The notes under the pieces: model-generated | Told to the model about the DNA's origin: nothing | Seen by the model: the letters and a program-made list of their open reading frames with translations, nothing else | Database searches by the model: none | Part shown: one piece after another, positions 1 through 13,890 of the stretch | Position numbering within the stretch: position 1 is the stretch's first letter | Layout of the letters: every line of letters begins with the position of its first letter | Made by a program: the position numbers and the translations under genes | Assembly (NCBI RefSeq): GCF_018691265.1 | Contig: NW_024881313.1 | Coordinates: forward strand, 3,588,501 to 3,652,500 | Direction: 5' to 3' | Length of the DNA: 64,000 bases | Source: Tyto alba | Taxonomy: Eukaryota; Chordata; Aves; Strigiformes; Tytonidae

Positions 1-1679
1 ATTTTGTTTGCGTTTGTGGGTTTTTTGTTTAAAAAGTGGAGTGATTCATTGTCTCCAACCCTAAAGCCTGTTTGCTAAAACATCTCCAGTTACCGATCCT
101 CCAGGTGAACCAAAACATCCATTTTCAGTAGCTCGTAGCAAAGGGCAGCAGCAGACACCAGCTTTGCTCCACCTGAGTTGCCAGCTTCCAGCTTCCCCAA
201 AATTCCATACACTCCCCTTTCAAAAAGGGAATTAAGTTGATCAGTTTGCCATTGCAAGTATGTAAACCTAACCTACAGGGAATATTCCAGAGAAAGGAGT
301 GATTTCTAAACTAACATATGATTTCAGAAGGTGGCACTGCCATGAGTCACAAGCTCGTTGGAAGCTCAATTGCAGAAGTGGAGCTTGCCAGCAGGAACAG
401 GATTGTAAAGAGTGAAGTTCAGTTGAGTTCAATACATCTGCAAAAATACAGCATTGTACTGGACTGCCAGATATCCCCCTTAGTAAATATTTGCTCTTTT
501 CTTAATTCAAAGTGCAACATATTAAAACAATGTGAAAATATAACACAGCTAAGACATGGATCTAAGAGAAATCTCTCATCACAAAATTCACTTTTTTGGT
601 GCCTTTTTCCAGGTGAAGTTTCTTAAACCATGTGAATTTTCTGCAGTGAAGTCTTCTCATTCTAAAAAAGAGGTTACTCCCGTGTCTGCCTACTTCATAG
701 CCCTTAGCTAATTCATGTTTGTAAAGCACTTAGAGTTCCTCAGGTAGTGAATGGTACTACATGAATGGGAAGATGTGGTTGACCTCTACTAAAGACAGAC
801 CACTGTTTAGTCTGGATCTCTCTATAATAATGGGAAAAAAATCCTTTCCTCAGCTCTCTCTAACACACGGGTTCAGGATATTAATTAATTCTGGTTTGTA
901 ATATTTTGTAAACTCTTCATTCTTCGAAGCCATGTTTTATTTTCAGAGAATCATCTAAAACAGTGAACTCTAATGCATCTCAGACCTGCAGTTTAGGCAT
1001 ATCCTAATTTTTAAGGTGGTGTATATTAATTTATTGTTAAACCAGACCGATCAGTAGCAAGTCCTTGATCTCAAAGCAGCCATTTGACTTTAACAGAGAA
1101 ATAACCTTTTAAACTAACATGAGTTCTGGCGCCACGATTCTGCCATGACCTGTGTTATGAAAATAGTATAATCTGCAGCAATATAACAGTACTGAGTTAG
1201 TACCGATAGTCTGATAGAGAGTAGATAACGAGCACCTCATGCCATTTTATAATAGCTCCCCTGCAATATATTTGCAAGCAAATGACAGATTGCTTCTATA
1301 CTTTTTATGGGACTTTCATAAGATAGCACGTATCTTCCACCACTATCTGATGCATAAACTGAATTTCAGTGTATTTGCCTGTCAAGCAATCAGATTTATG
1401 GTGCCCAAGCACAGTCACACTGGACCTGAGCAAAGGTCCGTCCAGGCCAGTAGCCAGCCTCCGCATCAGTCAGTAGCAGATGTTTAGGAAGAGAGCGTAA
1501 GAATAAAGCGAGTGCACAGTTATGCTTCCTGTAGTATATCCTCACAGACCCTAACAGCCTAGCTGGGGACTACCTGAGACAGAGGTTTAATCAATATCTT
1601 TGTATTTAATAAGTTTTGATGTTTTTTTTTCATCTGCAAATTTATTCATGCACTTACTTCAAGTGACTTATAATTTTTG
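1..1679. other. intergenic, nothing recognised
   Basis: AT-rich DNA at the left edge. No exon, RNA gene or repeat could be supported on either strand. Confidence 0.6.
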
Positions 1680-2280
1680 TCTCCATATAACCCTGTGGTG
1701 AGGAGTTACACAGCTTAATCCATTGGCTGTGAAGAATACTTCCCGATTGCTTTAAGCTTGCTTTCTCAAGCTTTTCCATAGAGGTAGAAAATAATGATGT
1801 CCTGCTCAACTTTCTTTGCTGTTCGCGATTTTGTACAGCTGCGTTATGTCTTTTCTCTGCTGCACTCTTTTCAAAGCAAATCTGTCTAATCTCATCTTGA
1901 ACAAAAACCTTTCTGAACCTATAATCTTCTTTTCACCTTTCCCTACACCTTTTCTAGACCTACCATATTTTTGCTGAAACAGGGACCAGAACTGCCTTTA
2001 GCAGTCAAACTGTGAGCTTGCAGTTTTCGGTTTTGCTCTCTGTTTCTTTACTGATAAATCGTAACGTTTTATTTGCCTTTCTGGAGTCCCATGGAGTGCT
2101 GAGCTGGCATTCTTGCTGGAGTAGCCAACACAACAATTTCAACCTCTCTTTACTGAATAGTAACAACTTCTGGAGAGTTTGCCATTGTAAGGATCCCTCT
2201 CCCTGGATCCGTTACTGTACTGACTTTGACTTTCATCTGCCATTTTATTTGCCAAGTCTTGAGATCATAGTTTAAACTCT
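1680..2280 (+). mobile_element. diverged amniote retroposon fragment
   Basis: Scattered words match in order an old interspersed repeat that is abundant in turtles and crocodilians and probably of CR1 type. Examples are a 'GAGTTACACAGCTTAAT...GTGAAGAATACTTCC' block, 'GGGACCAGAACTGC' and 'TTTCATCTGCCATTTTATTT'. Similarity is low, with many indels, and no reading frame remains. I recall the consensus only roughly, so the family name is left open. Confidence 0.55.
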
Positions 2281-5200
2281 CACTCTTCTGAATGATCTAT
2301 AATCTTGTCACCTCGCCCTCTGCTGCCTTTTCACCAAGAGCCACTTCCCGCACTCAGAAAATTGACTGTTGATTACCCTTCGGATGTTTTTCCTTTTCCT
2401 TTTAAACCATCGTTGATTAATGAGAGGACAATTTATCGTATCCAATTTAATAATTTATTTCCCAAGTAACAAGGGAATCATTCTGTTCAGGTCTGGTTGC
2501 TGTGGAAGACATAACTTTTTAAGCCCACGCCCTTTATACATTGACGGCCACAGTCTTCACACTTGGAAATAACAGGAAATGTCCGTCTTCAAACATAACA
2601 GCTCTGGATCCTGCAGTCAAATATGTATAATTTAAAAACACATATGGTGGTTGCTGCACACTCAAAACATTGGTTTGCCCACATAGTCCTATGGTCCAGT
2701 GATGCCACAGCCCGAAACACACGGTAAAGTTCTTAGCATATATACCAGTAATTTTTTGTTTTCCAGAAGTAGCAGGAAATCTAGATTATTCTGCATCTGA
2801 AACTTGGAGAACGAAAGCAGAAAAACCTCAGAGTTTTTCTACTGTGGCTGAGGCCAGCAGGAACTGTTGGTATACTCCACTGAATATCAGATATCAACAG
2901 TACAATAAAAAAGCTTTTCTGTCCTTAGCAGCTTTTTTCAATTGGTAAATTAAATGTCCTTTCATCTACCAGCCACAGATCAGGATCAGCTTTAGTACAT
3001 TACTACTTAAAATGCCAGTGCAGGATTTGTTAATAGGCATTGAGTCATGCTCATTTTGCAAACAACAGTAAAACACAGAATTAGTGTCAGCCCTGCTCCC
3101 TGTTTGTTATTGGGCTGTTTTCTCTGACTGCACCAAATCAGACTGCTTGCCCATCAAAGAGCATACAACATGCATAAATATTTACATCCAAACCTGTTTT
3201 ATAATGGATGTCACTTCTGAAGACACACTGTCATGCCTTGTTCCTTTCTGGCAGGTTACCCTGGTGCATTTGCAACCAACACAGAGCCCGTTATGTCCAA
3301 CTCCTCAGCTGCTGGTCTTCCTACTCCTGCAACCTTTCAGCCCTGGCACAATTTACAGTTCGAACCCAACAGCATTTGCAAGTGCTCATGGCAAATGCAC
3401 GAAGAATGGAACTGTATTCCTCATGCTCTGGGTGGAAGCATGACTTTTCCCTGCAGATTTCTGCCTCCCCCTTCCAGGTTCCTTCTCGGACATTTTCGGA
3501 ACCAAACCATCAATCCAGTACTGGTCCTGTGCAGCATGCCATCTCTTTCTGTGAAGCTGGCAGCCTGTGGGAATACAATGTGGGAAACATCCATTGATCA
3601 GCTTTTTTAAGCCAGCAAAAAGCAGAGCTACTCAGCATGTGAAAGAGTTAACTTCTCTCACATATGAAGATGGGATATTAAAAAGCCTTACATAGAAAAT
3701 TCAGAATTTAGAGAGTGTGAGAGTGAAGGACCTTTCACCTGTGCCTTAGCAGCGACATACAGCTAGGCAGAGGACAGCAGGAACAGCACAATGTGAACGG
3801 AGTTACTAGGGAAGGCAACAGAGCAGAGATTAAAAACTGTTTTGGAGCCCACTGAGATTGCTCCGGGCCCAAGACAAAACAAGACTGATATATTGAACTG
3901 GAGAGAAGCCTATGTGCTATTTCTTAAGGCTCTCCCTTCGCCACTTTTGGCAGGGTGAAAGGTTTGTCCCTTGGAATGCCTTGAGCACCCAGGCGTACTT
4001 CTGCACAAGTGTTAAGAACATCAGATTAACTCTCCCAGCCCAAGGAATTCAGTAAAATTACAGGCTCATCTTACTCGTAATTTAGTTATACACAGTACTC
4101 TTAAATGTAAGCTAAATTAAGCTGTTCCTGCAGTGTATTATTAGCTGTGGATAGGAGACAGCTTTAGAAAACCTCTAAAAGCTGTGTCCTTAGCTGGGTC
4201 ATCAGTCTCAAAAGGAAGGCCTGCAAACACAAAAATTAACATCTATACTCCCGTTCCTAATGAATAAAGCTTTAGGATGTTTATGTTTAGGGTAATTAAA
4301 AGCCTGAATAAAACCTTTTTGGAATCCCATGGTTGTATTTCCCCTTGAAGCACCCACCAATCTGCAATTTCAGCATGCCTCTCGCCTCGGAGGGCAAAGT
4401 GAGTGTTAAGACTGATGCATCAAAGAGCAAAAGCTATAAGCATTATGGAAAGCCTAAATTCTCCAAACAGGATCACTCCTGACAGAGAATCAGAATCAAT
4501 AACAGCAGTTACTGTCAGTGCCCAACAAATAAAGCTTGTAAACGGCATGTTTTCAAACTGATAAGAGGGTGAGAAAAAACTAGTGTGAGCAGTAGGTTGA
4601 GCCTGGGTTTCACGATTCATACAGGTTAGTATCATCTCAGTAGTTACTAAAAAGAGGGGACTTCTGTAGAGCAATCAGTTGTTTGACCTCCTTGCCTGAA
4701 GTTGGTGTCGCAAATTGCAATAGCCCCTGCTCCAGAGTAACTTGTAGTTGCCTTAAAAAAATAAAACTTGGAAATTTGTTATTTTTTTAAACAGATCCTG
4801 AAGTACCTATGACAAAAGAAGCACTTAAAATTATTTTTTTCCTGGGGCTTATTACAATGGTGTAAAAAGAGAGCCGATCTCTATGAAAGTGAGTCTGTTG
4901 CTAAAGAGCATACATTCTAAGAAGCTACTATGTGCCAGTTCAGGAAACGATCAATGTTAAGCAATTTTATGTATACACAAAAGGGACTATGCAATGGTCA
5001 GCCTTACACAGCTGGAGCTGTGCAGGTAAAATTGTCACTCTTCTCACAGATTAAAGTTTTACAAGGGCACTCTAGATCATCTTAAGGTTACACCGTAACT
5101 GATATAAAAAATACTCCCCTGGTATGTAAGTTTAAAATCCAGAGTCACTAGAGAGAGCATGGGAGGGTAAGAGCTGTCACCTGCTGCAAAAGAAAAGCCC

Positions 5201-6139
5201 CTGGAGCTGACAGACTTGGGTGTCTCTGTTGGGAAGGGGTCTGAGCAACCCCAAAGGATGTGGGGTTGATGAAGCTTTTCACATCAGCCCCTCCCTACAG
5301 CAGGAAGGACACTCTCTATTGCTGTGCAATTGTGAATATTTTATTGTTTGAACATTGGACAGTTTAACTGCTATAAAAACAAGCATGCCATATCACTGTG
5401 CATATGCCTGGATCTGGATTGATTGATTGGTTGGTTGTTTTTTTTTTTTTTTCCCTTGGTTTGTTTGTTTTTGTGTTTGGTTTGTTTTTTTTTTTTTTTT
5501 TTTTTCCCAAATGTTGAATATGACAAGGCATTTTAAAGATACTTTGTGTTCTCATGCAGACACAGGAACTTCTGCCAAGTACTCGTTCACCCTAGGAGCA
5601 GAAAGGTCATCCCTTCTGCTCATGCAGCTCCCATGCAGAGGAATTCAAAAGCATTTAGCAAATATTATCTGAATGGAAATTAGTACATGATGTGGAAAAG
5701 CAAAGCCACATTTAGATAAAATATAGCAAAGATACATCTCACTGTAGCAGTTGCAGAAGGTGCCTGCTAGTCTGACCCATAGAGAAATCAGCACTGACTA
5801 ATGCAGACCTCACTGTACTTCTGTGTAAAGGGCCCTTGCTCTGGCACAAATAAAATACATGACTTTTGGCCCGCTAGCCAAGCCCAGATTCACTAAGGAG
5901 CTTTGGTTTTTGGATTCTGTTCCAGGCTGGGACGCCTCAAAGCTCAGGTGCTGGGCTCAGGTGGAAGTCCTGGGGACAGGCAGGAGTTTTTCATGTTCTT
6001 TCTTTCTTTCTGCTGGGATGTGCTTTCATAAAGGCACACTCCAGAGCCCATAATCCCCTCTTGAGCACAGATGCCAGCACCATTTCTGCCACAGAAGTGC
6101 ATAGGGCTTGCTTTTATTTTTTTTTCATAACAAGAGAGA
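2281..6139. other. intergenic, nothing beyond a T-rich tract
   Basis: Short open frames at 3.1-3.6 kb overlap in three frames and show no similarity, so they look like chance. The T-rich tract at 5.44-5.5 kb is listed separately. Confidence 0.6.
5441..5507 (+). repeat. T-rich low-complexity tract
   Basis: Two long T runs separated by TTTG-type units follow a GATT/GGTT string. No LINE tail was recognised on either strand. Confidence 0.9.
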
Positions 6140-6400
6140 CGTTTTTTTACCAGGTCAGACCAAACATCCATCTAATACAGTACTCTCTGACAGTAATTGA
6201 TAGTAAATATTCCATTTCCCCATCTCCTGTACAAGACTAATACGGGATATTTCCTCTGCTATGTTCTCCCACTTCTGGCATGAGATCAAGGCTTTCTGGT
6301 CAAGAAATTCCCATTGGGAGGTTATAACCTCATCTTTGTGTTAATAGATCTCCATGGACTTTTCTCACTGGAATCTGCCTAATAGTTTTTGAGCCCCATC
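6140..6400 (+). mobile_element. second diverged fragment of the same retroposon type
   Basis: The block 'CCAGGTCAGACCAAACATCC' with 'ATCTAATACAGTACTCTCTGACAG', then 'CACTTCTGGCATGAGATCAAGG' and 'ATAGATCTCCATGGACTTTTCTC', follows the order of the 'GGTCAGACCAAAGGTCCATCTA' portion of the same amniote repeat. In the consensus as I remember it, this portion precedes the one at 1680-2280. It is heavily diverged and non-coding. Confidence 0.55.
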
Positions 6401-9400
6401 AACAGCACTGAGATATCTAGCCTGACATTTAAAGCACTTACCAAGGAAGGTGGCTACCTCAGTTGTGTTTCCCTCATGCCTGCAGGGACTCAAAACTACC
6501 TCTGTCAGGAAAGTTACCCGAGGCTGCAAATCTTCCCAGTCTGTTGGATGGGCAGGTTTCTCTAAATACCTGATAGCGCAAAGCATCCTCATTCTCAGGC
6601 ATACTTTTAATAGCCTCTGGGCAGATTCAGAGTGAAGATTAACAGTGCAGAGTAACAGAGCAGCTGTCCAAAGCAGAGAGAAATTAGCTGGCCTAATGAG
6701 CAAACACTACAAGCAAGACGGATCAAAATGGCACAGCAATGATACATTGCCATCAGCATGAAACAGGACTGTCAATGTGCCTTTCTTAAACCAATTATGT
6801 GAGTGAAAAGTCTGCGTGTTTCCTACCGCTGGGATCTGATCCACTAGCAAGGATAACAAGTCTCAGGTTTAAGGTCCCTCCTAGCATGAACTGCTTCCTC
6901 CTGGAGTGAAAGGGCACCTACGTTAGTCCCCTGTGGTCAGCTGCATCTTCAGATAAGATCCTGCAACTCTCATTCACAAGAATGTCACGGGTGCGTTTGT
7001 GAACAGATATGGACCTTAGACAGGGAGATCCCTCCCCATAAATTTAGCTCTATCATGTGAAAATGGCTCTTCTCCAGGCTCCAGCTTGAGCTGAGCCTTC
7101 AGTGATCCACACCCCTTCTCAAATCTTTCAAACACATCCAAACCATACTACAGTACAACTTAAAGGCAGATGAAAGCAGGTGGGGGAGCTCTCACGGCAA
7201 CGCAGGCGACAGCAACGCAGCTCCCACAAGCCAAAGCACAAGTAGCTCTGATTTGGCAAATAAGAGCAATTAAGACAGGCTCCTCCAGGATCCCTGTGGC
7301 ATTAACTCCCCCAGTAGTAGGTTTTATTTTCCATTTTGCCAGTTGAGCAAGCCCCGTTTCCTCTGGAGGGACCACCAAGGTGCTCTAGGAGAGGTGTGGT
7401 AGACTCAGAGCACCCTCAGGTACCGTGCCACCCAGCAGAGACGCGGGGCGCGCAGGGACGCCCCAGCCGATGCTACAAACCCCAAGCAAGACGGGAAGGG
7501 CAACATTTTCAAAATGCTTCCTGCATGCAGTAGCCTGCATTGATTTTCACAAGTCCATGCCTAAATGCAAATCCTTCACACATACTGGCAGGTGAGATCA
7601 TACATGCAGATACCAAAGCCTGGGCGCCACATACATCCTGAAAATCCCCCATTTGCTAGTGCACACTGGGCATTCGCATGCCTAAGTTACCAGTGTCAAG
7701 AAGCCCAATTTATACTACCATTTTTGCCTCTCCCCAAATAGCAGACACTTCTTCGTATCACTTCTAGAAACCTTTATAGAGCATGCAATTAAAGGACCAG
7801 CAAAGTCTTGGCAGGTGACCTTTCCCCAGCCTTGGGAACAAACTGCGGATCTTTATGGTGACGGTTCAGACCCAAAAGCAAGGTAAAATTGTACTGCTGG
7901 TTTCTGCTCTGGGTTGCAGGGTTTGGAAAGGTGTCGTGTGACTGCTGCTTGACACAGGCATTTGTTGAAGGAAACATTTAAAAAAAAAAAAAGAGCTTGA
8001 ATAGCTCTTAATTAAATGGGTTTGTATTCTTCTGAGTGAGGGTGTGCCCCATCCTGGCTGGCAAAGCAAAACAGGTAAAGGCCAAAGCAGTAACTAACAC
8101 CGAAACACAGGGAGGGATGGGGGGGCTCTGCACACCTCAGGATTTAAAACTGTCTTCAACCTTTGGTCCTGTTCTCAAGGCAGACAAAAAGCGTGAGAGA
8201 AGATTTCGCTGAGCTTTATAAAGAAGCTGTTTAGCAGTAAAAGCTGATCTAGAGGTGGAGGACAAAAGAACAATGGCTCTGCCGAAATGCTACACGAGCC
8301 TGAGCTGAAACCATCTCACTAAGAGGTTCTGTAAGGAATAATTTCGAGTCAAGACTGGCAAAGATCAAATAGCAGCTGGAAAGCAAGAATATACCAGGGA
8401 GGAGGGGAGAAGGGAGCTACACTGCTTCAGCACAAAAAGCTGAAAATAGAAGAAAAACCACGTGTTGTTAGGTAGTCCTTTTGCTTTGTTAACTCTGTTT
8501 GCCTTGGTAAATAACCCAGAAATGTACCTTTTTAACTTCCTCATCTTTGTACAATTTTGATGGTTTCTAAAAGGTTTTCCTGAAGCTTACACCCACAAAG
8601 GTACTGAGACGCCATTGAAGCAGGTGGAATCAGACACCTCAATGCTTTTGTCAACGCCTTTGACCACACTGGAAATCTGCAGCTGCAGGAGGGGAGACGC
8701 ATACTCACGCTAGTTCAAATACACATCTTAGGTTATAACCAATTTGTTTTTTTCCTGTGTGTACAAGTGGGATGCCAGTGCCACAAATAACACCTACCGT
8801 TCCACTTCTGCCCGTTTCTGTGGTTCTCGTTAAAGTCCCAGCCATAGTTTACAACGCACAGCATCAGTAACTGTCCTGGAGGTAGCTGGGCAATGATGTG
8901 TAAGTTTAAGTGACGTCAAAACTCCCACATATCCGAAGGTTCCTCTCAGGGATCTGAAACTTTAGAAAGGCCATTTGAATCTCTTGCCGCCACTTAACAC
9001 AGCTTGGTTTTCTTAGGCAGTTTCAGCATAGCCTGATTTCTGGTCTCAGACTAGATGCGTCATTCCATTCAGGTACTTACTTACGAGCCTTACTTTAGCC
9101 CTGTATCTTGAATTTCCTTTCTTTAGAGATGATGATTTTTTTTTTTTTTTTTTCCAGGAAGACAAAAGGATCAGCCTTCAGTGGAATTCTCCAGAGCTCT
9201 CCACAACTGCAAGGTATTATTACTAATTTGAGTTTAGTTTCAGGCACAGGTCATATGAATATCTTAAAATTTTGTGGAAACATTTTGCAGGGGACAAGCT
9301 CAGCCAAATTTCTGTTCCAGCACAAAAAAAAGGGAGAACCCATAAATAAAACTAAAGAGGTAACATATAGTGAATAAGAATACTCATTAAAAAGGTAACT

Positions 9401-12400
9401 CCATGGTAAATTATTATAGCAGAAAAATAAAACCGTACAAATTCAGGAAGAATAGCTGTCTATAACGATAACGGATAATATTTTAAGTGCTTCAGCTGGT
9501 CATTTAAAATGGGACCTCAGCTTTCCAAAGCTGCTTTCAATCACGGTCAGCAATTTTTGCTGTTCTAATGTGATTCCTCACTTTCTCACCATTTTCCATT
9601 CCAGATGCAATTCAGCAGATGTTAATTAACACCTGCAATAGCTAATACATTACCTAGAGACATTTTCATATCTGCTGTTAGCCAGTTGAGAGCTACGCCA
9701 GGAACAAACCGTCGTCTCCCGGCCTTGGAGGAAGAATTAAACCACCTTTAAATGCCCAGTGCAATGTCGAGTTGATGGTTTGTCTCTTCCTCAAGAGAAA
9801 GCCTTTGCAAAATGCTGGCCTTGTATATATATGCTCTACACCTCCTGTTTAATAAATTCTACTTCTCTAGCTGCTTTAGGGTCCAGCAAGAAGACTGCTA
9901 TAGCATTGGTATGCCAAGAAAAGAGCCCAAAAATAGAGAAGCCAGAAAATATGTTTTTTCTCCTCCTCCTTGCAGAGGTCTTGAGCTACAGCATTTCTAG
10001 GAAGTACTGTTGGCAGGATTTTTCTTTTAAGTTTACACCATGTTCCAAGTCCTGAACCCATGATATTAAGCAGGACAGGTAAACCAACTCTGCTTTTTGG
10101 AAACGTCTGTCACTGAAAGCACATGCCAAGATAAACACAACCAAGGATGTGCAGACTATGAGGCTCCTTCTGTTTCTCAGGTAGCCGTATTTCTCGTACC
10201 AAGACTAAGGCTCAGTTCTGCTCCTGTTCATAAAATTGAGTGGGAATGTGCCCAGAAGCACGTGCAGAAATGGATCTGCTATAACTTTTCCTTTTCCCTT
10301 GGCCACTGAAGTGCTGCCCACTCTCCCGTCCCTCAGCAGTTCTCGTGGGCTCAGTGGACAGTTTAGCTGCTCAAACATTTACAGGCTGAGGATAAAACAA
10401 AGACCCGGAAAGCAAAATGGACTGAAATCAGCAGTGAAAAGAAAAAAAAGTGAGCCACCGAAGTTCAAGCATGGTACCTCTAATTTTTCACTTCAGCAGG
10501 TGTACATAGGTATGGTTCTTACTTTCAGTAGTGTAGAAGCTCGTGCTTTTTACCTCCGTAGTGTAAAAGGAACGACCATAATAAATGGTAACTTTGGATC
10601 AGGGGCAAGACCTGAGGCACTGCAAACAGGCAGCAGAAGATTCATGGCACATAACGGCTTGTGTCTGAGGATCAAGACTACTTCACACATCCCAAAACAT
10701 CTGATAGCCTGGTAACTAATAATAGCCTCAAAAAAACGTTCTAACTCATTTTTACTCGCATGAAACATGATGTCTAGATCTGATGATTACTCACCAGAGT
10801 AAATTTTCCATTTAAAATCATGCCTTGCAGCTATCGTGGAAAGCTGTTTGCTAACCCCCAAACACATATTATCTGATGTTACATTGCTTTATCTAGATAA
10901 AATGGGCAGTAAATCAAATTTGTAAGCTGCAGCTGCTAATCAATATGCTTTAGTTGAAGACTATCTCCAAATATTGTTTCTCAGAGCTATTTGTGAATTT
11001 CAGATGTGTCATTAAAGATAAAACAGATCAAGAGAAACAACTTCACAAATTCTGGCGTCTATAACATTGAGCAACTTTATCCCTTTTGTTTTATTCCAAA
11101 ATGAAAAATCGCAGCCAGCAGCTTTCCCATCTTATTTACAATAAATTAGTGATGAAGGGGAAAGGTTTGTTTTTTCAAAATGGTGTAATTATGTGGTCTC
11201 AAATATCATTCTATAAGCAACCCGCTCTCACCCCAGATTTTAAAAGACATCTGAGAAAATACCAGGTTTGGGTTTCTTTCTTTTGCCTTACCAGGTAGGA
11301 TCCGAAAAGGCAGCAAAATGAACCTCCGGTTGAAACAGTTTTTCTTCCAATTATAGATCAGATGCTCGAATGAGCTTAATTAAACATGGGCTTTAACGTG
11401 AAGCATCCAGCCGCGCTGGCCAGGCCGAGGCTGGGAGTTCTGTCCTTCAGATTTTAGCCCTCGTATGAGGTTATCTTGTTAATGGACAAGAGACTTGATA
11501 TTTCAAGTATAAAATTATCACCGGTGGCACTGCAGTGATGACAAAACTTAGAACCAAAACTCCCTCAACCAGTGAAGACCCCTTTCCTCCCCACGACAGT
11601 AAAGTTCCCCCTCCATTCTTTCAGTTCACTTTAAGTCATATCCTGACATAACATCTGAGGTTAAAAGACTTGAGGCTTCAAGGCATTTATTCCGGTGCTT
11701 CCAATTTAGGATCATTTTCTGCAGGTGCTCCCTATAATCTTTGTTGAGGTCCAGACTGACCAGCCTACAATAGCATGGAATGATTCACCAGGCAGCTTCT
11801 CACAGATTTATTTTTAGTTTTGGCAAGAGCAGGAATAAGCAGACATACACTTTGCAAGTTTATTTGAAAAGTTCACTCTGTTTTCTAAATATTTATTTTT
11901 CGCCCCAAACCTGCAATCCTCAGTAGTATCTGGAATAATATCAAGGAAATCACACTACAGCTGACGTAGCAGAGGTTGAACCTCATCTGCTTATTCCATT
12001 TATTTTGTCAATATGCCCCTGCCTGCTTTTAAAAGCAAAGAGCAACTACTTTCTCAGCCACCCTATTTCCTAAACTTACTTTCTGGTGCATGATCTTTAT
12101 AAAGGAGATGAGGTAAATACCTATATTAAGAATGCTGGCAGCCTTTTAATAATTCAAGGCACAGAAACGCACTATTGTTGTAACTGAGCAGGTACTCTCT
12201 AACACAAAAGAAAGGTCAAGCTTCCTGCACTTCAAGGGTTAAAAGAAGAAATTCAGATGCTCCGTAAAACGCTGCCTTTTTCTGTATCAGCTTCATTTCC
12301 GTGTCTGTAGATCACTTAAAGCGTTCTCCCATGCTCAGACTGAGGAACAAGGGGACTATTCCTGCGCCACAACTTGGTTGTGGCCAAGGGGGCTACTCAC

Positions 12401-13884
12401 TCCCTGCTGTGGCAGGCAGGTCGGCACTGGCCGCAGGTATCGCTGCGTGGCCCTTGCACAGAGGGCGGGGAAAGCGAGACGAGGCAGGCAGCCCATTTTC
12501 TCATGGATCTAGTTTTTCAGTGGCTGCTATCAAATTCATTGAAGCAAGGATTTGACTGAGCAGGAAGATAGAATTACGTCTCCTTCCCACAGCTCAAGGT
12601 CAGGATAAAGATGGAGGATGGCTGTGAGCGAGTCATTTTATGTGCACTTATTGACTTTGTATTCCGATCAAATTTCCAAGCTGAAAGTACCAAACACAGG
12701 GATTAAGATATGTCTAATATTTAGTCACATATTAACCAGTATTGATATCAAATTTTAACAGCAGCCATTTGAACAGCTAGCCAGACTTAAAACCTGAATT
12801 AGTAGATATCTTGTGCCCCGGTGAAGATTTGCAACTAATGAACCTGAGACATTTCCAAAGAGCAAACAGAGGTTCACTGTAGGAAGAGGTAGCTCAGAGG
12901 TACAGAGGAGATGAAACTGTATTTTCACAACAGTGTAAGGATTAAAAATGCAGAAGAGCATCTGCGTGAGATGTATAAAACCCTGGTCTGCGTACTCAGG
13001 CCTCTGGATAGTTCTGAGGGTCTGACCCTCACAGAGCTCACACTAAACCAGACGTAGGAGTAAGAAGCGCACTAACGCAGTACCTGCTTACTTGTTCTTC
13101 CATTTTGAGGACACACGTACCAGAAAGCTTCTTTGGGCCCTACATCAATGCAGGCAGAATTTTTTTGCCTGTAATAAATATGAACATGTTGCCTTCCGCC
13201 GGTAGTACGATAACCCTGGCAGCAAAGCCACCCCTCTCTGCCTCCTCCTCCCCCCGCCCCGGGCTAACTGTAGCTGAAGTACGGTTCTTCTTCATCCACC
13301 TCTCCGTTCCCAGCTTTTAAATTTTCCTCCTTCTCTCTCATACCCCTTTGTCTGAGGCTGGATTTGCTCCAATTGTTTCTTCTCAACAGAAGGATTTCAG
13401 ATGCCCCTTGGCTGAAAAGGCTCCACATAAGAAAAGCATCTCCGAGGAGAAACTTCCAAGAGCTCCCCGCCACAACCCCCCACCTCTTTTCTTGGCCAGC
13501 AATTAGTCAGGAACATAAAAAGGCAGTCCAAAACCAGTACCTTGCAGTTTGTTTTACTAAATGAAAATAAAAAAGCGTATGTCTGCACATTGGGTAGAAA
13601 AAAGCTTTTATGGAAACAGATTTGACGCTACAGCCCCTCTGTCCTTGCATTTCACAGTCTGAAGGAGTAGCTGGGTGAAGGACCGGCGAGTACCTAAGCC
13701 AGCTAGGTTGCCCGAGTTTATCGCCCGGGAGCTTTCAAAGTTCATTACATATTATTACACACACTGAACCATGGGGCACTTGCCCAGCATCTACTGCATC
13801 ATTTCGGTGATTGTCAGTGACTGGTTTAATCCATATTGTCAACTGGAACTCTGCGCTCAGCTCTTGTTTCCTTTCAGGTCACTT
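6401..13884. other. intergenic downstream of PRR15
   Basis: No gene could be supported. Two small CpG-containing patches occur (about 7.43-7.5 and 12.36-12.5 kb), as well as short T or A runs (9128, 7979). Open frames are short and without similarity. Confidence 0.6.
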
Positions 13885-13890
13885 TTTATT
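13885..13890 (-). terminator. PRR15: candidate poly(A) signal of PRR15
   Basis: A canonical AATAAA hexamer on the minus strand, the first seen after the PRR15 stop codon. Use is inferred. Confidence 0.4.

Noticed and set aside
3084..3610. Three overlapping plus-strand frames of 119-129 codons
   Set aside because: All three frames of the same strand are open over the same bases, which points to local lack of stops rather than coding. No similarity was recognised.
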